Shown one piece after another: positions 46,283 to 55,013 of a DNA stretch of 64,000 nt (positions within the stretch are counted from its first letter, which is position 1; the number at the start of each line of letters is the position of its first letter). The stretch is from Azotobacter paspali. GTDB lineage: Bacteria; Pseudomonadota; Gammaproteobacteria; Pseudomonadales; Pseudomonadaceae. The notes below the pieces were generated by a model. The model saw only the letters and a list, made by a program, of their open reading frames with translations, searched no databases and had not been told where the DNA came from. The DNA is taken from assembly GCF_042434745.1 (NCBI RefSeq), contig NZ_JBHLSS010000045.1. One strand, 5' to 3'. Position numbers and translations under genes: made by a program.

Positions 46283-48571
46283 TCAGAGCGACGCATATTT
46301 CTTGCGCAGACGGGTACGGATCATCTCGGCCGCGGTGTTCATGATGAAGGTGAAGCTGAGCAGTACCAGCGCGGCGAGGAACAGCACGCGGTAGTGGCTG
46401 CTGCCGACTTCCGACTCGGGCATCTCCACCGCGACGTTGGCCGCCAGGGTACGCAGCCCCTCGAAGATGTTGATGTCCATGATCGGCGTGTTGCCGGTGG
46501 CCATCAGCACGATCATGGTTTCGCCGACGGCGCGCCCCAGGCCGATCATCAGCGCCGAGAAGATGCCCGGACTGGCGGTGAGGATGACCACCCGGGTCAG
46601 GGTCTGCCAAGGCGTGGCGCCCAGAGCCAGGGAGCCCAGGGTCAGGCTCTTGGGCACACTGAACACGGCGTCCTCGGCGATCGAGTAGATGTTCGGGATC
46701 ACCGCGAAGCCCATCGCCAGGCCGACCACCAGAGCATTGCGCTGGTCGAACGGGATACCCAGGTCGTTGGACAACCACAGGCGCATATCGCCGCCGAAGA
46801 ACCAGTTTTCCAGGTGGCCGCTCATGCCCAAGGCCAGGGCGCCGACGGCGAGGATCACCGGGATCAGCAGAGCCGCTTCCCAGCCGTCCGGTACGCGCAG
46901 GCGGATGCTCTCCGGCAGGCGGCTCCAGCCGTAGGCTGCGGCGAGGATGCCCAGCGGGGTCAACAGCAGCAGACTGAAAATACCCGGCAGGTGGGCTTCC
47001 ACGTAGGGGGCGAGGAACAGGCCGGCGAAGAAGCCGAGGATCACCGTGGGCAGCGCCTCCATCAGCTCGATCACCGGCTTGACCTTGGTGCGCATCGCCG
47101 GGGCCATGAAGTAGGCGGTATAGATAGCCGCGCAGATGGCCATGGGCGCGGCCAACAGCATGGCGTAGAAGGCCGCCTTGAGAGTGCCGAAGGTGAGCGG
47201 CGAGAGGCTCAGCTTGGGCTCGAAGTCGGAGTTGGCGGAAGTCGACTGCCAGATGTACTTGGGCTCGTCGTAGCTCTCGTACCACACCTTGCTCCACAGC
47301 GCGCTCCAGGAAATCTCCGGATGCGGGTTGTCCAGCTCGAAGCCTTGCAGCCGGCCTGCGGACTCGACCAGCAGCCGGTCGGCGCGCGGCGACAGGGCTG
47401 CCTGCGCGGCGGCGTCGGCGACCGGCTCGATGAGCAGGGTGCGATGTGCAGTGCTGTGGAACACGCCCAGATTGCCGGCGGCGTCCAGGGCGACGAAGCC
47501 CTTACGGCGCTCCTCCGGGAGGATCTGAACGATGGGACTGCCGTTCAACTGGAAGCCGCGGATGTTCTTCAGTTCGGGACCGGCTTCGCCACGCGCCATG
47601 AACCACTGCTGAATGCCGCCCGTGGAGTCGCCGACCATCAGCGAGATGCCACCGAGCAGAGCCGCCACCTCGGTCACCTCCGCCTGGGGATCGGCGAGCA
47701 GCTTGTAGCGGCCGTTCGGCGTCTGCTGGCGCAGGTCGAACACGTCGGCGGTGGAACGCCCGTTGATCACGTACAGCCACAACTGGCGCGGATCGATCAG
47801 CAGAGCCTTGACCGGTTCGGCGAGTTGCGGCAATTCGAGGCGTCGCTCGCTCAGGGTGGTCTCGCCGCTCAAGAGGTTCTCTTCGCGGCTCAGTTCCAGC
47901 GCCAATACCTGATTGCCCGTCGAGCCGGCCAGGAGCAGCCCGTCGTTGCCGACGTTCATCGCCACTTTTTGCAGCGGACGGCCCTGCGGATCGAGCTGGA
48001 TCGGCGCCTCGCCATAGGGATAGTCGATGCTCGGCGTAATGGTCTTGCGGTTGTCCGGATAGGTGACCCGGTAGCTATGGCCGACCACCAGCACCTGACC
48101 GTTGGAGAGGCCTAGCACCAGGCGGTTGCTGCCCGGCTGGTCGCGCCCCAGGGAAAGGATCTCGGCCCCTTCGGGAATCGGCAGGGCGGCCTGGCCGAGC
48201 AGCCTCTTCTCGCCGTCGACCTCGAAGAACCGTACCTGGCCGCGGGTATCCAGACGCATGGCGACCTGATTCTGCTCCTCGACCGCCAGCAGCAGGGCTT
48301 CGCCCTGATCGGCCAGCCAGGCCGGTCGCTGCGGCTCGCCGTGCACGTTCAACTCGGCGCCCTGGAACATCGGCAGAACCACCTGGGCCAGATAGAAGAA
48401 TATCAGGGTGATGGCGCCCAGCACCGCCAGCCCGCCGATGCTGACGTACCAGCGCGCCAGGCGGTCCTCGAAGGCGCGTCGCCGGCGCCTGCGCTGCAGA
48501 GCGGGCGTGTTGAAGTCCAGGCGCTGCGGCTGGGGCGCAGCGGTGGGGAAGTCTTTGGCCATGTCGGTCAT
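46283..48571 (-). CDS. pstC: Phosphate ABC transporter permease PstC, long form
   Basis: Partner permease of PstA, 762 residues against about 320 in E. coli. A first helix (about 55-80) is followed by roughly 380 residues of periplasmic, beta-rich sequence with repeated blade-like segments (such as LDTRGQVRFFEVDGEKRLLG), then the MetI domain (about 480-760) with the PKSLTLGSLALGATPWQT coupling loop. The ATG at 48571 was chosen; another at 48562 is close. It has its own Pho box upstream, separate from that of pstS. Confidence 0.94.
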   Translation of the reverse strand: MTDMAKDFPTAAPQPQRLDFNTPALQRRRRRRAFEDRLARWYVSIGGLAVLGAITLIFFYLAQVVLPMFQGAELNVHGEPQRPAWLADQGEALLLAVEEQNQVAMRLDTRGQVRFFEVDGEKRLLGQAALPIPEGAEILSLGRDQPGSNRLVLGLSNGQVLVVGHSYRVTYPDNRKTITPSIDYPYGEAPIQLDPQGRPLQKVAMNVGNDGLLLAGSTGNQVLALELSREENLLSGETTLSERRLELPQLAEPVKALLIDPRQLWLYVINGRSTADVFDLRQQTPNGRYKLLADPQAEVTEVAALLGGISLMVGDSTGGIQQWFMARGEAGPELKNIRGFQLNGSPIVQILPEERRKGFVALDAAGNLGVFHSTAHRTLLIEPVADAAAQAALSPRADRLLVESAGRLQGFELDNPHPEISWSALWSKVWYESYDEPKYIWQSTSANSDFEPKLSLSPLTFGTLKAAFYAMLLAAPMAICAAIYTAYFMAPAMRTKVKPVIELMEALPTVILGFFAGLFLAPYVEAHLPGIFSLLLLTPLGILAAAYGWSRLPESIRLRVPDGWEAALLIPVILAVGALALGMSGHLENWFFGGDMRLWLSNDLGIPFDQRNALVVGLAMGFAVIPNIYSIAEDAVFSVPKSLTLGSLALGATPWQTLTRVVILTASPGIFSALMIGLGRAVGETMIVLMATGNTPIMDINIFEGLRTLAANVAVEMPESEVGSSHYRVLFLAALVLLSFTFIMNTAAEMIRTRLRKKYASL

Positions 48572-48696
48572 CGTTAGGGGGCTCGATTGCGTGGGGGCGT
48601 TCAGCCGGCCGTCGATGAGCGGCTGCATCGGCTGGCGGCCCGGCTTGCACGCCGCCACTGCGACGACCGTCGGCAGGCGTACATTAATAACCTTCC

Positions 48697-48714
48697 ATGA
48701 CAAAAATATTACAG
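48697..48714 (-). promoter_or_regulatory. Pho box upstream of pstC
   Basis: On the minus strand CTGTAATATTTTTGTCAT matches the PhoB box at about 13 of 18 positions, with both CTGT and TGTCAT ends intact. An AT-rich GTTATTAATGT block follows about 8 bp on as a -10 candidate. It gives pstC a PhoB-dependent promoter of its own, 126 bp before the start. Confidence 0.75.
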
Positions 48715-48750
48715 AACGGCGACGCACCGAGACCCGCCACTCGGAACGAG

Positions 48751-48801
48751 TGACGGGCCTGTAGCGCGCCCGTCGTCAGGCCCGATCGTCCGTTCCGGGC
48801 C
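48751..48801 (-). terminator. Tandem hairpins between pstS and pstC
   Basis: Two GC-rich hairpins lie just after the pstS stop: GGCCCG (48779-48784) with CGGGCC (48796-48801), and GACGGGC (48752-48758) with GCCCGTC (48768-48774). Neither has a T run, so they may stall RNases or partly terminate, keeping pstS message in excess of the permease message. Confidence 0.45.
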
Positions 48802-48813
48802 CGAGGGGTCGAC

Positions 48814-49782
48814 TCAGAGGCCGAGGTCCTTCAGGGTCTTGTCCACAACACGCTTGGGCAGTGGAATATAGCCGTCCTTGACCACGACTTCCTGTCCCTG
48901 CTTGGACAGAACCATCTTGATGAACTGTGCTTCCAACGGATTCAGCGGCTTGTTCGGCGCCTTGTTCACGTAGACGTAGAAAAAGCGCGCGAGCGGGAAC
49001 TTGCCGGCCAAGGCGTTGGCTTCGTTGGCCTCGAAGGGCTCGCCGCCCTTCTTCGACAGCGGTACGGCGCGCACGCTGGAAGTCTTGTAGCCGATACCGG
49101 AATAGCCGATGGCGTTCAGGGTGCTGGACACCGACTGCACCACCGAGGCGGAACCCGGCTGCTCGTTGACGTTAGGCTTGAAGTCACCCTTGCAGAGGGC
49201 CTCTTCCTTGAAGTAGCCATAGGTGCCGGACACCGAGTTGCGGCCGAATAGTTGGATCGGCTTGGTCGCCCACTCGCCGGTCAGACCCAGGTCGCCCCAG
49301 GTCTTGATGTCCTTGGGACCACCGCACAGACGGGTACTGGAGAAGATGGCGTCGACCTGGGCGATGTCCAGGGACTTGATCGGGTTGTCCTTGTGCACGA
49401 ACACCGCCAGGGCGTCGATGGCCACCGGAACGGCGGTCGGCTTGTAGCCGTGCTTCTGCTCGAAGGCCTGCAGCTCGTTGTCCTTCATGGCGCGGCTCAT
49501 CGGGCCGAGGTTGGCGGTGCCTTCGGTGAGCGCCGGCGGCGCGGTGGAGGAACCGGCGGCCTGGATCTGGATGTTGACGTTCGGATACTGCCGCTTGAAC
49601 TCTTCGCCCCACAGGGTCATGAGATTGGCCAGGGAGTCGGAGCCGACGCTGGACAGGTTGCCGGAGACGCCCGAAGTCTTTTCGTAGGTCGGCAGAGCCG
49701 GGTCGACGGCGGCAACCGCGCTCGCAGTCGCCACACCAGCGGCGGCGAAAGTTATGGCTGCCATCAAACGCTTCAATTTCAT
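48814..49782 (-). CDS. pstS: Periplasmic phosphate-binding protein PstS
   Basis: 322-residue substrate-binding protein. A signal peptide (about 1-25, cleavage after SAVA) precedes the binding fold; the phosphate loops are visible in GSDSLANLM, AAGSSTAPPALTEGTANLG and the GRNSVSGTYGYFKEEALC segment. It delivers phosphate to PstC-PstA. The start at 49782 was chosen for the leader; a longer frame adds 29 residues. It has a strong Pho box about 80 bp upstream. Confidence 0.97.
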   Translation of the reverse strand: MKLKRLMAAITFAAAGVATASAVAAVDPALPTYEKTSGVSGNLSSVGSDSLANLMTLWGEEFKRQYPNVNIQIQAAGSSTAPPALTEGTANLGPMSRAMKDNELQAFEQKHGYKPTAVPVAIDALAVFVHKDNPIKSLDIAQVDAIFSSTRLCGGPKDIKTWGDLGLTGEWATKPIQLFGRNSVSGTYGYFKEEALCKGDFKPNVNEQPGSASVVQSVSSTLNAIGYSGIGYKTSSVRAVPLSKKGGEPFEANEANALAGKFPLARFFYVYVNKAPNKPLNPLEAQFIKMVLSKQGQEVVVKDGYIPLPKRVVDKTLKDLGL

Positions 49783-49862
49783 GCCTTGCTCCCTAGCAGG
49801 ACGGTATTGGTCGGATCGCGGGCAAGTATCGAAAGACCGCGTGACTACTCTATGAATATAAG

Positions 49863-49880
49863 ATGACAAATTTGTGAACA
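49863..49880 (-). promoter_or_regulatory. Pho box upstream of pstS
   Basis: On the minus strand TGTTCACAAATTTGTCAT matches the PhoB box at about 12 of 18 positions, with TTGTCAT intact. A TTATATTCAT block follows a few bases on and can act as the -10 region. It lies about 80 bp before the pstS start. Confidence 0.75.
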
Positions 49881-50039
49881 GAGGCCTCTCAAGGGAACTT
49901 TTCCCCTTTCAGCCGACACAGGCCGACACGCGGCATGATGCCGCCGCTTGACACTTCCATCGCCCCGCTCGCCTGGCGCCAGGGCTTGCCGCTATAATCG
50001 TTCCTCTTCCCTGCAGCCCACGCCCGACGAACCCATCTC

Positions 50040-50438
50040 ATGACTGAACTCGAACAGGACGACCCGGTTCCCCAAGGCGATCTGGCCCTGCAGATCACCG
50101 CGCTGCCCCGCGACGCCAACGGATTCGGCGATATCTACGGCGGCTGGCTGGTCGCCCAGATGGACCTGGCCGGCACCGCCACGGCCAGCCGGCTGGCCGG
50201 CGGGCGGGTGGCCACGGTGGCGATCGACCGCATGGCCTTCATGGTGCCGGTGGCGGTCGGCGCCCAGCTCTCCTTCTATACCAAGCCCCTGCAGCAGGGC
50301 CGCAGCTCAATACAGATGCTGGTCGAGGTATGGAGCGACGACCCGCTGTCCAGCGAATGGCGCAAGGTGACCGAGGCGGTGTTCGTCTTCGTCGCCATCG
50401 ACCGCGGCGGCCGCACCCGCGCGGTGCCGCGCCGCTAG
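50040..50438 (+). CDS. Acyl-CoA thioesterase (YciA-like hotdog protein)
   Basis: 132-residue hotdog-fold enzyme that hydrolyses acyl-CoA. The catalytic region is NGFGDIYGGWLVAQMDLAGTATA, with the conserved aspartate on the following helix, and AIDRMAFMVPVAVGAQLSF follows. There is no signal peptide. It is divergent from pstS and does not appear to belong to the phosphate regulon. Confidence 0.9.
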   Translation: MTELEQDDPVPQGDLALQITALPRDANGFGDIYGGWLVAQMDLAGTATASRLAGGRVATVAIDRMAFMVPVAVGAQLSFYTKPLQQGRSSIQMLVEVWSDDPLSSEWRKVTEAVFVFVAIDRGGRTRAVPRR

Positions 50439-50533
50439 CGGACGCCCTCCTCGCGCCTCTCATTTCGCGCGATGGAGCTTTATTCGTCGCGCAGGCTCTA
50501 ATAGCGAAGTATTTGTCCTGCGAGGATCCCATC

Positions 50534-51448
50534 ATGAATGAACCCTTCACAGCCCCCCAGGTCGAGCGGATCGAAATGGGCGAACTGCCCTGCTGGCGGA
50601 TCAAGACCGCCGCGGCCGAATTGCTGGTCGCCGAACAGGGCGCTCAGGTGCTCAGCTACCAGCGCCACGGCGAACAGCCGCTGATCTGGCTCAGCGAGCA
50701 GGCGGAGTTCCGCCGCGGCCTGTCGGTGCGCGGCGGGGTGCCGGTCTGCTGGCCTTGGTTCGGCGACCTGGCGCGCAATCCGGCCGGCGTGCGCGCCATG
50801 CGCGAAGACCATGGTTCGGCACCGGCCCACGGTGAGGTACGCGGCCGCGACTGGCGGTTGCAGGACATCGCCAAGGAAAACGGCGCGGTGACCCTGACCT
50901 TCGACCTGCCACAGTCGGCTTCCGGCGAACTTCCCGGCTGGCCCCATGCGCTCGACCTGACCCTGGCCATCCGCCTCGACGAACGCCTCGACCTCAGCCT
51001 GACCACCCGCAACCGCAGCAGCTACCGGGTCGCCCTGAGCCAGGCGCTGCACACCTACCTGGCGGTCGGCGACATCCGCGAGGTGGGCATCGAGGGCCTC
51101 GACGGCCTGCGCTACATCGAAACCCTGGAGGACTGGGACGAGCGCCACCAGCGCGGCATCCTGAACTTCGCCGGCGAAACCGATCGCATCTATCTGGATA
51201 CCCCGCCGCGCCTCGATCTGGTCGATGCCGGCTGGAAGCGGCGGATCTGCTTGGAAGCCAGCGGCTCGCACTCGGCCATCGTCTGGAACCCCTGGATCGA
51301 CAAGGCCGCCCGTCTCTCGCAGTTCGCCGACGACGCCTGGCAGCGCATGCTCTGCATCGAAACGGCCAACGTACTGGACGACGCCGTGGAACTGGCACCC
51401 GAGCAAAGCGCCACCCTGGCCCTCTGCCTGTGGAGCGAACCGCTCTGA
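50534..51448 (+). CDS. D-hexose-6-phosphate mutarotase-like protein (YeaD)
   Basis: 304-residue aldose-1-epimerase fold enzyme. Landmarks are the SVRGGVPVCWPWFG loop with a conserved arginine, PAHGEVRGRDW with the histidine, the ALHTYLAVGDI strand with the second catalytic histidine, and WNPWIDKA near the C-terminus. It is expected to interconvert anomers of glucose-6-phosphate and related sugars. The upstream gene ends 95 bp before. Confidence 0.92.
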   Translation: MNEPFTAPQVERIEMGELPCWRIKTAAAELLVAEQGAQVLSYQRHGEQPLIWLSEQAEFRRGLSVRGGVPVCWPWFGDLARNPAGVRAMREDHGSAPAHGEVRGRDWRLQDIAKENGAVTLTFDLPQSASGELPGWPHALDLTLAIRLDERLDLSLTTRNRSSYRVALSQALHTYLAVGDIREVGIEGLDGLRYIETLEDWDERHQRGILNFAGETDRIYLDTPPRLDLVDAGWKRRICLEASGSHSAIVWNPWIDKAARLSQFADDAWQRMLCIETANVLDDAVELAPEQSATLALCLWSEPL

Positions 51449-52135
51449 AGCGGCGCCCGCCGCAGCTTTCCCCACCTTGGCGGCTGTTCTGCTCCGCCCG
51501 ACCGTCGAAGTAGGTCGGGCCGGTCCTCGCCCGAAGCCGAATGGCCATCGAGCGGCGACAGGTTCTTCGCTCTGGCGAGGTCGCCCTTCGGCCGGGATCG
51601 CAGCGCTGAAATGTCGGACCATGCGCGGCGCGATACTTTCCGGGCACTGCCGGAGATCGTCAGCGAGGCTGACGATCAGTTCGTCCGCACCCATCGCTCG
51701 AAGATCCGCTAGCGCTCACCGGCAGCCGTGGGCCGCGGACGTGCCCGTGCGCTCGGGAATCCGTGCGCAGTCGAAACGAGTGCGATGAGCAGGTGGATCT
51801 CCAGGGACGCCGGGCTCCGCTCGCCCATGCCGCACGGGCTCTGGTCGTCGCGCAGCAAATGGCCCTGACGGCCGATCGGCGTCCCGCGCCGTTCGCCCAC
51901 GATCGCCTCCGGAAATGCTGCCGATATAGCGTTGCCTAGCATTCGGAGCCGGGCCGTCGGTTCACCGCCATCCATCCTCACGGCATGAACGGCGTACCTG
52001 CCCGGTGGCCTCCTTACCGGGCGGCTCCGTGGAACCTTTTGTCGGGCCATGGCCTCACAACCATAGATCCCGCCCTTTTCCTTTGGGGGTCTTCCTGTCT
52101 TGCGTACTCGTGGCAATTCCGATCGGAGACCGATC
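51449..52135. other. 687-bp gap without a supported gene
   Basis: No gene can be supported. One short frame ending at a TAG near 51711 reads like a protein tail (ALPEIVSEADDQFVRTHRSK), with no recognisable front. Inside it is a perfect 10-bp hairpin, GATCGTCAGC (51655-51664) with GCTGACGATC (51668-51677), which could terminate transcription from the epimerase gene. The remainder has coding-like GC but no consistent frame, so it may be decayed sequence. Confidence 0.4.
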
Positions 52136-52531
52136 ATGAAGAGCAAACCCCATACCTGCATCGCCTCGCGCCGGCCACTTCCCAGGCTGGCAGTCCTGAC
52201 CCTCGGTGGCCTGCTCCTGGCAGGTTGCGCGGGCAACCCGCCCACCGAGCAGTTCGCCGTCACCGAATCGTCCGTCACAGAAGCCGTGAGTGCCGGAGGC
52301 ACGCAATACGCCCCGGTCGAGATGCGCACAGCACAGGAAAAATGGCGCGATGCCGAGCTGGCCATGCAGAAGAAGGACTACGATCGCGCCCGCCTGCTCG
52401 CCGAGCAGGCCGAGTGGGACGCCCGCGTCGCCGAGCGCAAGGCCCGTGCCACCAAGGCGCAGCGGGAATTGGAGGAAATGAAGAAAAGCGTCCAGGAGTT
52501 GCGCGAGGAAGGCATGCGCTCCGTCCAGTGA
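52136..52531 (+). CDS. DUF4398 domain lipoprotein
   Basis: 131 residues: a signal peptide with lipobox LLAG-C (lipidated cysteine near residue 30), then a DUF4398-like helical hairpin (about 45-125), charged and heptad-like in AQEKWRDAELAMQKKDYDRA and the KAQRELEEMKK tail. Probably outer-membrane attached and periplasmic. It lies 48 bp before the OmpA-type gene, which carries a related N-terminal region, so the two likely form a functional pair. Confidence 0.82.
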   Translation: MKSKPHTCIASRRPLPRLAVLTLGGLLLAGCAGNPPTEQFAVTESSVTEAVSAGGTQYAPVEMRTAQEKWRDAELAMQKKDYDRARLLAEQAEWDARVAERKARATKAQRELEEMKKSVQELREEGMRSVQ

Positions 52532-52579
52532 GAAGCTGTTTCGTCATCGACAATCCGACCACTGTCCGAGGATGCCCCC

Positions 52580-53365
52580 ATGCACAAGCTCGCCTCCCTA
52601 CCCGCCCTGCTGGCGCTGTCCGTCGGCCTCGTCGCCTGCGCCAGCAAACCCAACCCCAACTTGGAACAGGCCCGTGCCGCCTTCACCGCCCTGCAGGGCA
52701 ATCCACGCGCCGGCCAACTCGCGCCCCTGGAGACCCAGGATGCCGCCAAGCAGCTCAAGCAGGCCGAGGACTCGTACCAGAGCGGCGCCAGCAAGGAAAA
52801 GGTCGACCAGTTGGCCTATCTGACCCAGCGCCGCGTCGAGTTCGCCGAGCAGACCATCCTCCTGCGCAACGCCGAACGGGAGTTCCAGCAAACCTCTTCT
52901 CAGCGCGCCGAGGCGCGCCTGCAGGCCCGCGACGCGCAGATCCGCCAGCTTCAGGAAGAGTTGCAGGCCAGCCACACCGAACGCGGCACCCTGGTGACCT
53001 TCGGCGACGTGCTGTTCGACTACAATCGCGCCGAACTCAAGCCCGGCGGCATGCACAACGTGCAGAAGCTGGCCGACTTCCTCCGGGCCAGCCCGCAACG
53101 CCAAGTGATCGTCGAGGGCTATACCGACAGCAGCGGTTCCGACGCTTACAACCGTGACCTCTCCGAACGGCGCGCCGGGGCGGTACGCATCGCCCTGATC
53201 AAGATGGGCATCGACCCGCGCCGCATCGCCACCCAGGGCTATGGCAAGGACTACCCGGTGGCCAGCAACGCCAGCCCGACCGGCCGGGCCATGAATCGGC
53301 GGGTGGAGGTGACCATTTCGGACGAGGACGACCGCCCGGTGGCTCCGCGCACCTCCATGCAATGA
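52580..53365 (+). CDS. DUF4398-OmpA family lipoprotein
   Basis: 261 residues. The signal peptide ends in VGLVAC, a probable lipobox with the cysteine near residue 20; a DUF4398-like coiled region (about 25-125) follows, then an OmpA C-terminal domain (about 140-255) that binds peptidoglycan. The OmpA motifs FDYNRAELKPGG, VEGYTDSSGSDAYNRDLSERRA and the GRAMNRRVEV end are intact. It likely tethers the outer membrane to the cell wall. Confidence 0.9.
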   Translation: MHKLASLPALLALSVGLVACASKPNPNLEQARAAFTALQGNPRAGQLAPLETQDAAKQLKQAEDSYQSGASKEKVDQLAYLTQRRVEFAEQTILLRNAEREFQQTSSQRAEARLQARDAQIRQLQEELQASHTERGTLVTFGDVLFDYNRAELKPGGMHNVQKLADFLRASPQRQVIVEGYTDSSGSDAYNRDLSERRAGAVRIALIKMGIDPRRIATQGYGKDYPVASNASPTGRAMNRRVEVTISDEDDRPVAPRTSMQ

Positions 53366-53499
53366 CTCGCGGCGGCCCGGCCTCGGCGTGGTGGGCCGGC
53401 CGGGCCGCTGGCGCTCCCGAACGCACCGGAGAGCGACAGGCCACAGGCGATCCGAAGATCTGTCAGACTCCTGCCGAGTCGCCATAGCGGATACTGCCC

Positions 53500-54264
53500 A
53501 TGACCGAGCCACGTGCCTTCAAGGATCACTTCTCAACAGCAGCGGCCAGCTATGCCGCGCACCGCCCCCGCTATTCCGCCGCGCTGATCGACTACCTGGC
53601 CGATCTCGCGCCGGCCACTGCCTGCGCTCTGGACTGCGGCTGTGGCACCGGCCAGCTCTCGGTGCCGCTGGCCGGACGCTTCGCCCGCGTGCTGGCAACT
53701 GACGCCAGCGCGGCGCAGATCGCCAATGCCGAGCCGCATTCGGGCGTGGAGTACCGCGTCGCTCTCGCCGAGGATAGCGGCTTGCCGCCGGCCAGCGTCG
53801 ATCTGGCCACGGTCGCCCAGGCTGCCCACTGGCTGGACCTCGAACGCTTCTACGCCGAGGTGCAAAGGATCGCCCGGCCGGGCGCGGTGCTGGCGCTGAT
53901 CAGTTATGGAGTGCTGCAGGTAGAGGGCGCGCCGGCGCCGCTGGTCGAGCACTTCTATTATCAGGTGCTCGGCCCCTGGTGGCCGGCCGAACGGCGCCAC
54001 GTCGAGGAGGGCTACAGGAGCCTGCCTTTCCCCTTCGCGGAATGCCGGGCCCCGGCGTTGGCGATCGAGGTGCGCTGGACGCTGGCCGAACTGCTCGGCT
54101 ACATCGATACTTGGTCGGCCGTGCGCGAACTGGAAAAGGCCCAAGGCCGCGACCCCGTGGAACATTTCACCATCGAGTTGGCCGCGGCCTGGGGCGATCC
54201 CGAAAGGCGCCGCCCGGTCCGCTGGCCGCTGGCACTGCGCGTCGGCCGGGTCGGCATCCCCTGA
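53500..54264 (+). CDS. Class I SAM-dependent methyltransferase
   Basis: 254 residues with a Rossmann-type SAM-binding domain at about 35-140: motif I is LDCGCGTGQLSVPLA, the acidic ribose-binding residue lies in VLATDASAAQI, and VDLATVAQAAHWLDLERFYAE resembles motif IV. The C-terminal part is less conserved. It belongs to the broad methyltransferase type 11 group; the substrate is not known. It is convergent with the RcnB-like gene. Confidence 0.87.
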   Translation: MTEPRAFKDHFSTAAASYAAHRPRYSAALIDYLADLAPATACALDCGCGTGQLSVPLAGRFARVLATDASAAQIANAEPHSGVEYRVALAEDSGLPPASVDLATVAQAAHWLDLERFYAEVQRIARPGAVLALISYGVLQVEGAPAPLVEHFYYQVLGPWWPAERRHVEEGYRSLPFPFAECRAPALAIEVRWTLAELLGYIDTWSAVRELEKAQGRDPVEHFTIELAAAWGDPERRRPVRWPLALRVGRVGIP

Positions 54265-54283
54265 GCCCGCCGGACGGGCGCGT

Positions 54284-54688
54284 TCAGTCCAGCACGCTGC
54301 GCAGTACGTCGTGGACGATGCCGCTGCGGCTGTCAACCAGCACCAGGCTGCTGCCGACGCGACGCCATTCGTAACCGCGGTACTGCGGCAGGTGACGCGA
54401 CTGCTTGGCGCTCAGGCGGCCATCCCAGCCGGCCGGCAGCCGTTTGCCCTTGACAATCCTCATGTGCGCCGGCACGGCTGAACCGCGACCGATTTTGTGA
54501 CGCTTGGCATGGATCGATTCGCGTAGCGGACCGAAATTCGTCGGCGGACGCGAATAATCGCCAAAAGCGTGGCCGCGATCTTCGTCGCGGAGCCGGCTAT
54601 CCGAGTGCGCCTGGACGGGACCGGCCAGCACCGCGCTGCCCAGACAGAACACCAGGCCCAGGCCGGCGAGTAGACGGGTCGATTGCAT
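54284..54688 (-). CDS. RcnB-family periplasmic protein
   Basis: 134 residues: a signal peptide (about 1-28), a charged linker and a short C-terminal RcnB-like domain with RHLPQYRGYEWRRVGSSLVL and VDSRSGIVHDVL. RcnB relatives modulate metal efflux or act as small periplasmic factors; no role can be fixed. The start at 54688 is chosen for the leader; a longer frame adds 25 residues. Confidence 0.78.
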   Translation of the reverse strand: MQSTRLLAGLGLVFCLGSAVLAGPVQAHSDSRLRDEDRGHAFGDYSRPPTNFGPLRESIHAKRHKIGRGSAVPAHMRIVKGKRLPAGWDGRLSAKQSRHLPQYRGYEWRRVGSSLVLVDSRSGIVHDVLRSVLD

Positions 54689-54882
54689 GGGATGACCTCG
54701 AAACAGTGGATGACGGCGCCTGGCGAGCTTCTTCGCCACCGGACACGCTTGCATCCTAAACACGTAAAGCTCGGGAAAACCGTTGTCAGCCGGACTTTAC
54801 TCAGACCTTTACACGGATCCGCAATTTGTCAGCCGAACCTTACGCAGCAAGGCTACCATGCACCGATTTCGTTCCCACGCGC

Positions 54883-54898
54883 TGTCACAAAGCCGACA
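54883..54898 (+). promoter_or_regulatory. Candidate NifA upstream activator site
   Basis: TGT (54883-54885), ten bases, ACA (54896-54898) is an exact TGT-N10-ACA NifA site. Its centre lies about 97 bp before the predicted transcription start of the promoter at 54962, within the usual NifA range. The motif alone occurs by chance about once per 4 kb, so the weight comes from position and from the NifX-like gene downstream. Confidence 0.6.
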
Positions 54899-54961
54899 AT
54901 GTGGCACCCCTGCCGCACTGTCGGAACCCAGTAACCCTTGCCAGGCGGGCAATCCACACTC

Positions 54962-54977
54962 TGGTACCGCTCTTGCA
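54962..54977 (+). promoter_or_regulatory. Candidate sigma-54 (-24/-12) promoter
   Basis: TGGTACCGCTCTTGCA keeps the invariant GG (54963-54964) and GC (54975-54976) of sigma-54 promoters with exactly ten bases between, and matches TGGYAC-N5-TTGCA. It would start transcription near 54988, about 26 bp before the ATG. A second GG-N10-GC match at 54902 starts with a perfect TGGCAC but has a weaker -12 and would put the NifA site too close. Confidence 0.65.
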
Positions 54978-55013
54978 GAAAAGTTCCTTGGCCCATAAGA
55001 CCCAACCAGCACC

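Noticed and set aside
44593..48115. Two long plus-strand frames (44593-46344 and 46166-48115)
   Set aside because: Antisense to pstA and pstC, which are well supported; the predicted proteins are His/Gln-rich and featureless.
51655..51711. LytTR-like ending FVRTHRSK
   Set aside because: The resemblance is a few residues only, with no upstream domain in the same frame.
51709..52365. 218-codon minus-strand frame
   Set aside because: It overlaps the DUF4398 lipoprotein gene antisense and has no recognisable domain or ribosome binding site.
54902..54917. Second sigma-54-like match TGGCACCCCTGCCGCA
   Set aside because: GG-N10-GC is kept, but the -12 half is poor and the NifA-type site would lie within about 40 bp of its start, too close.
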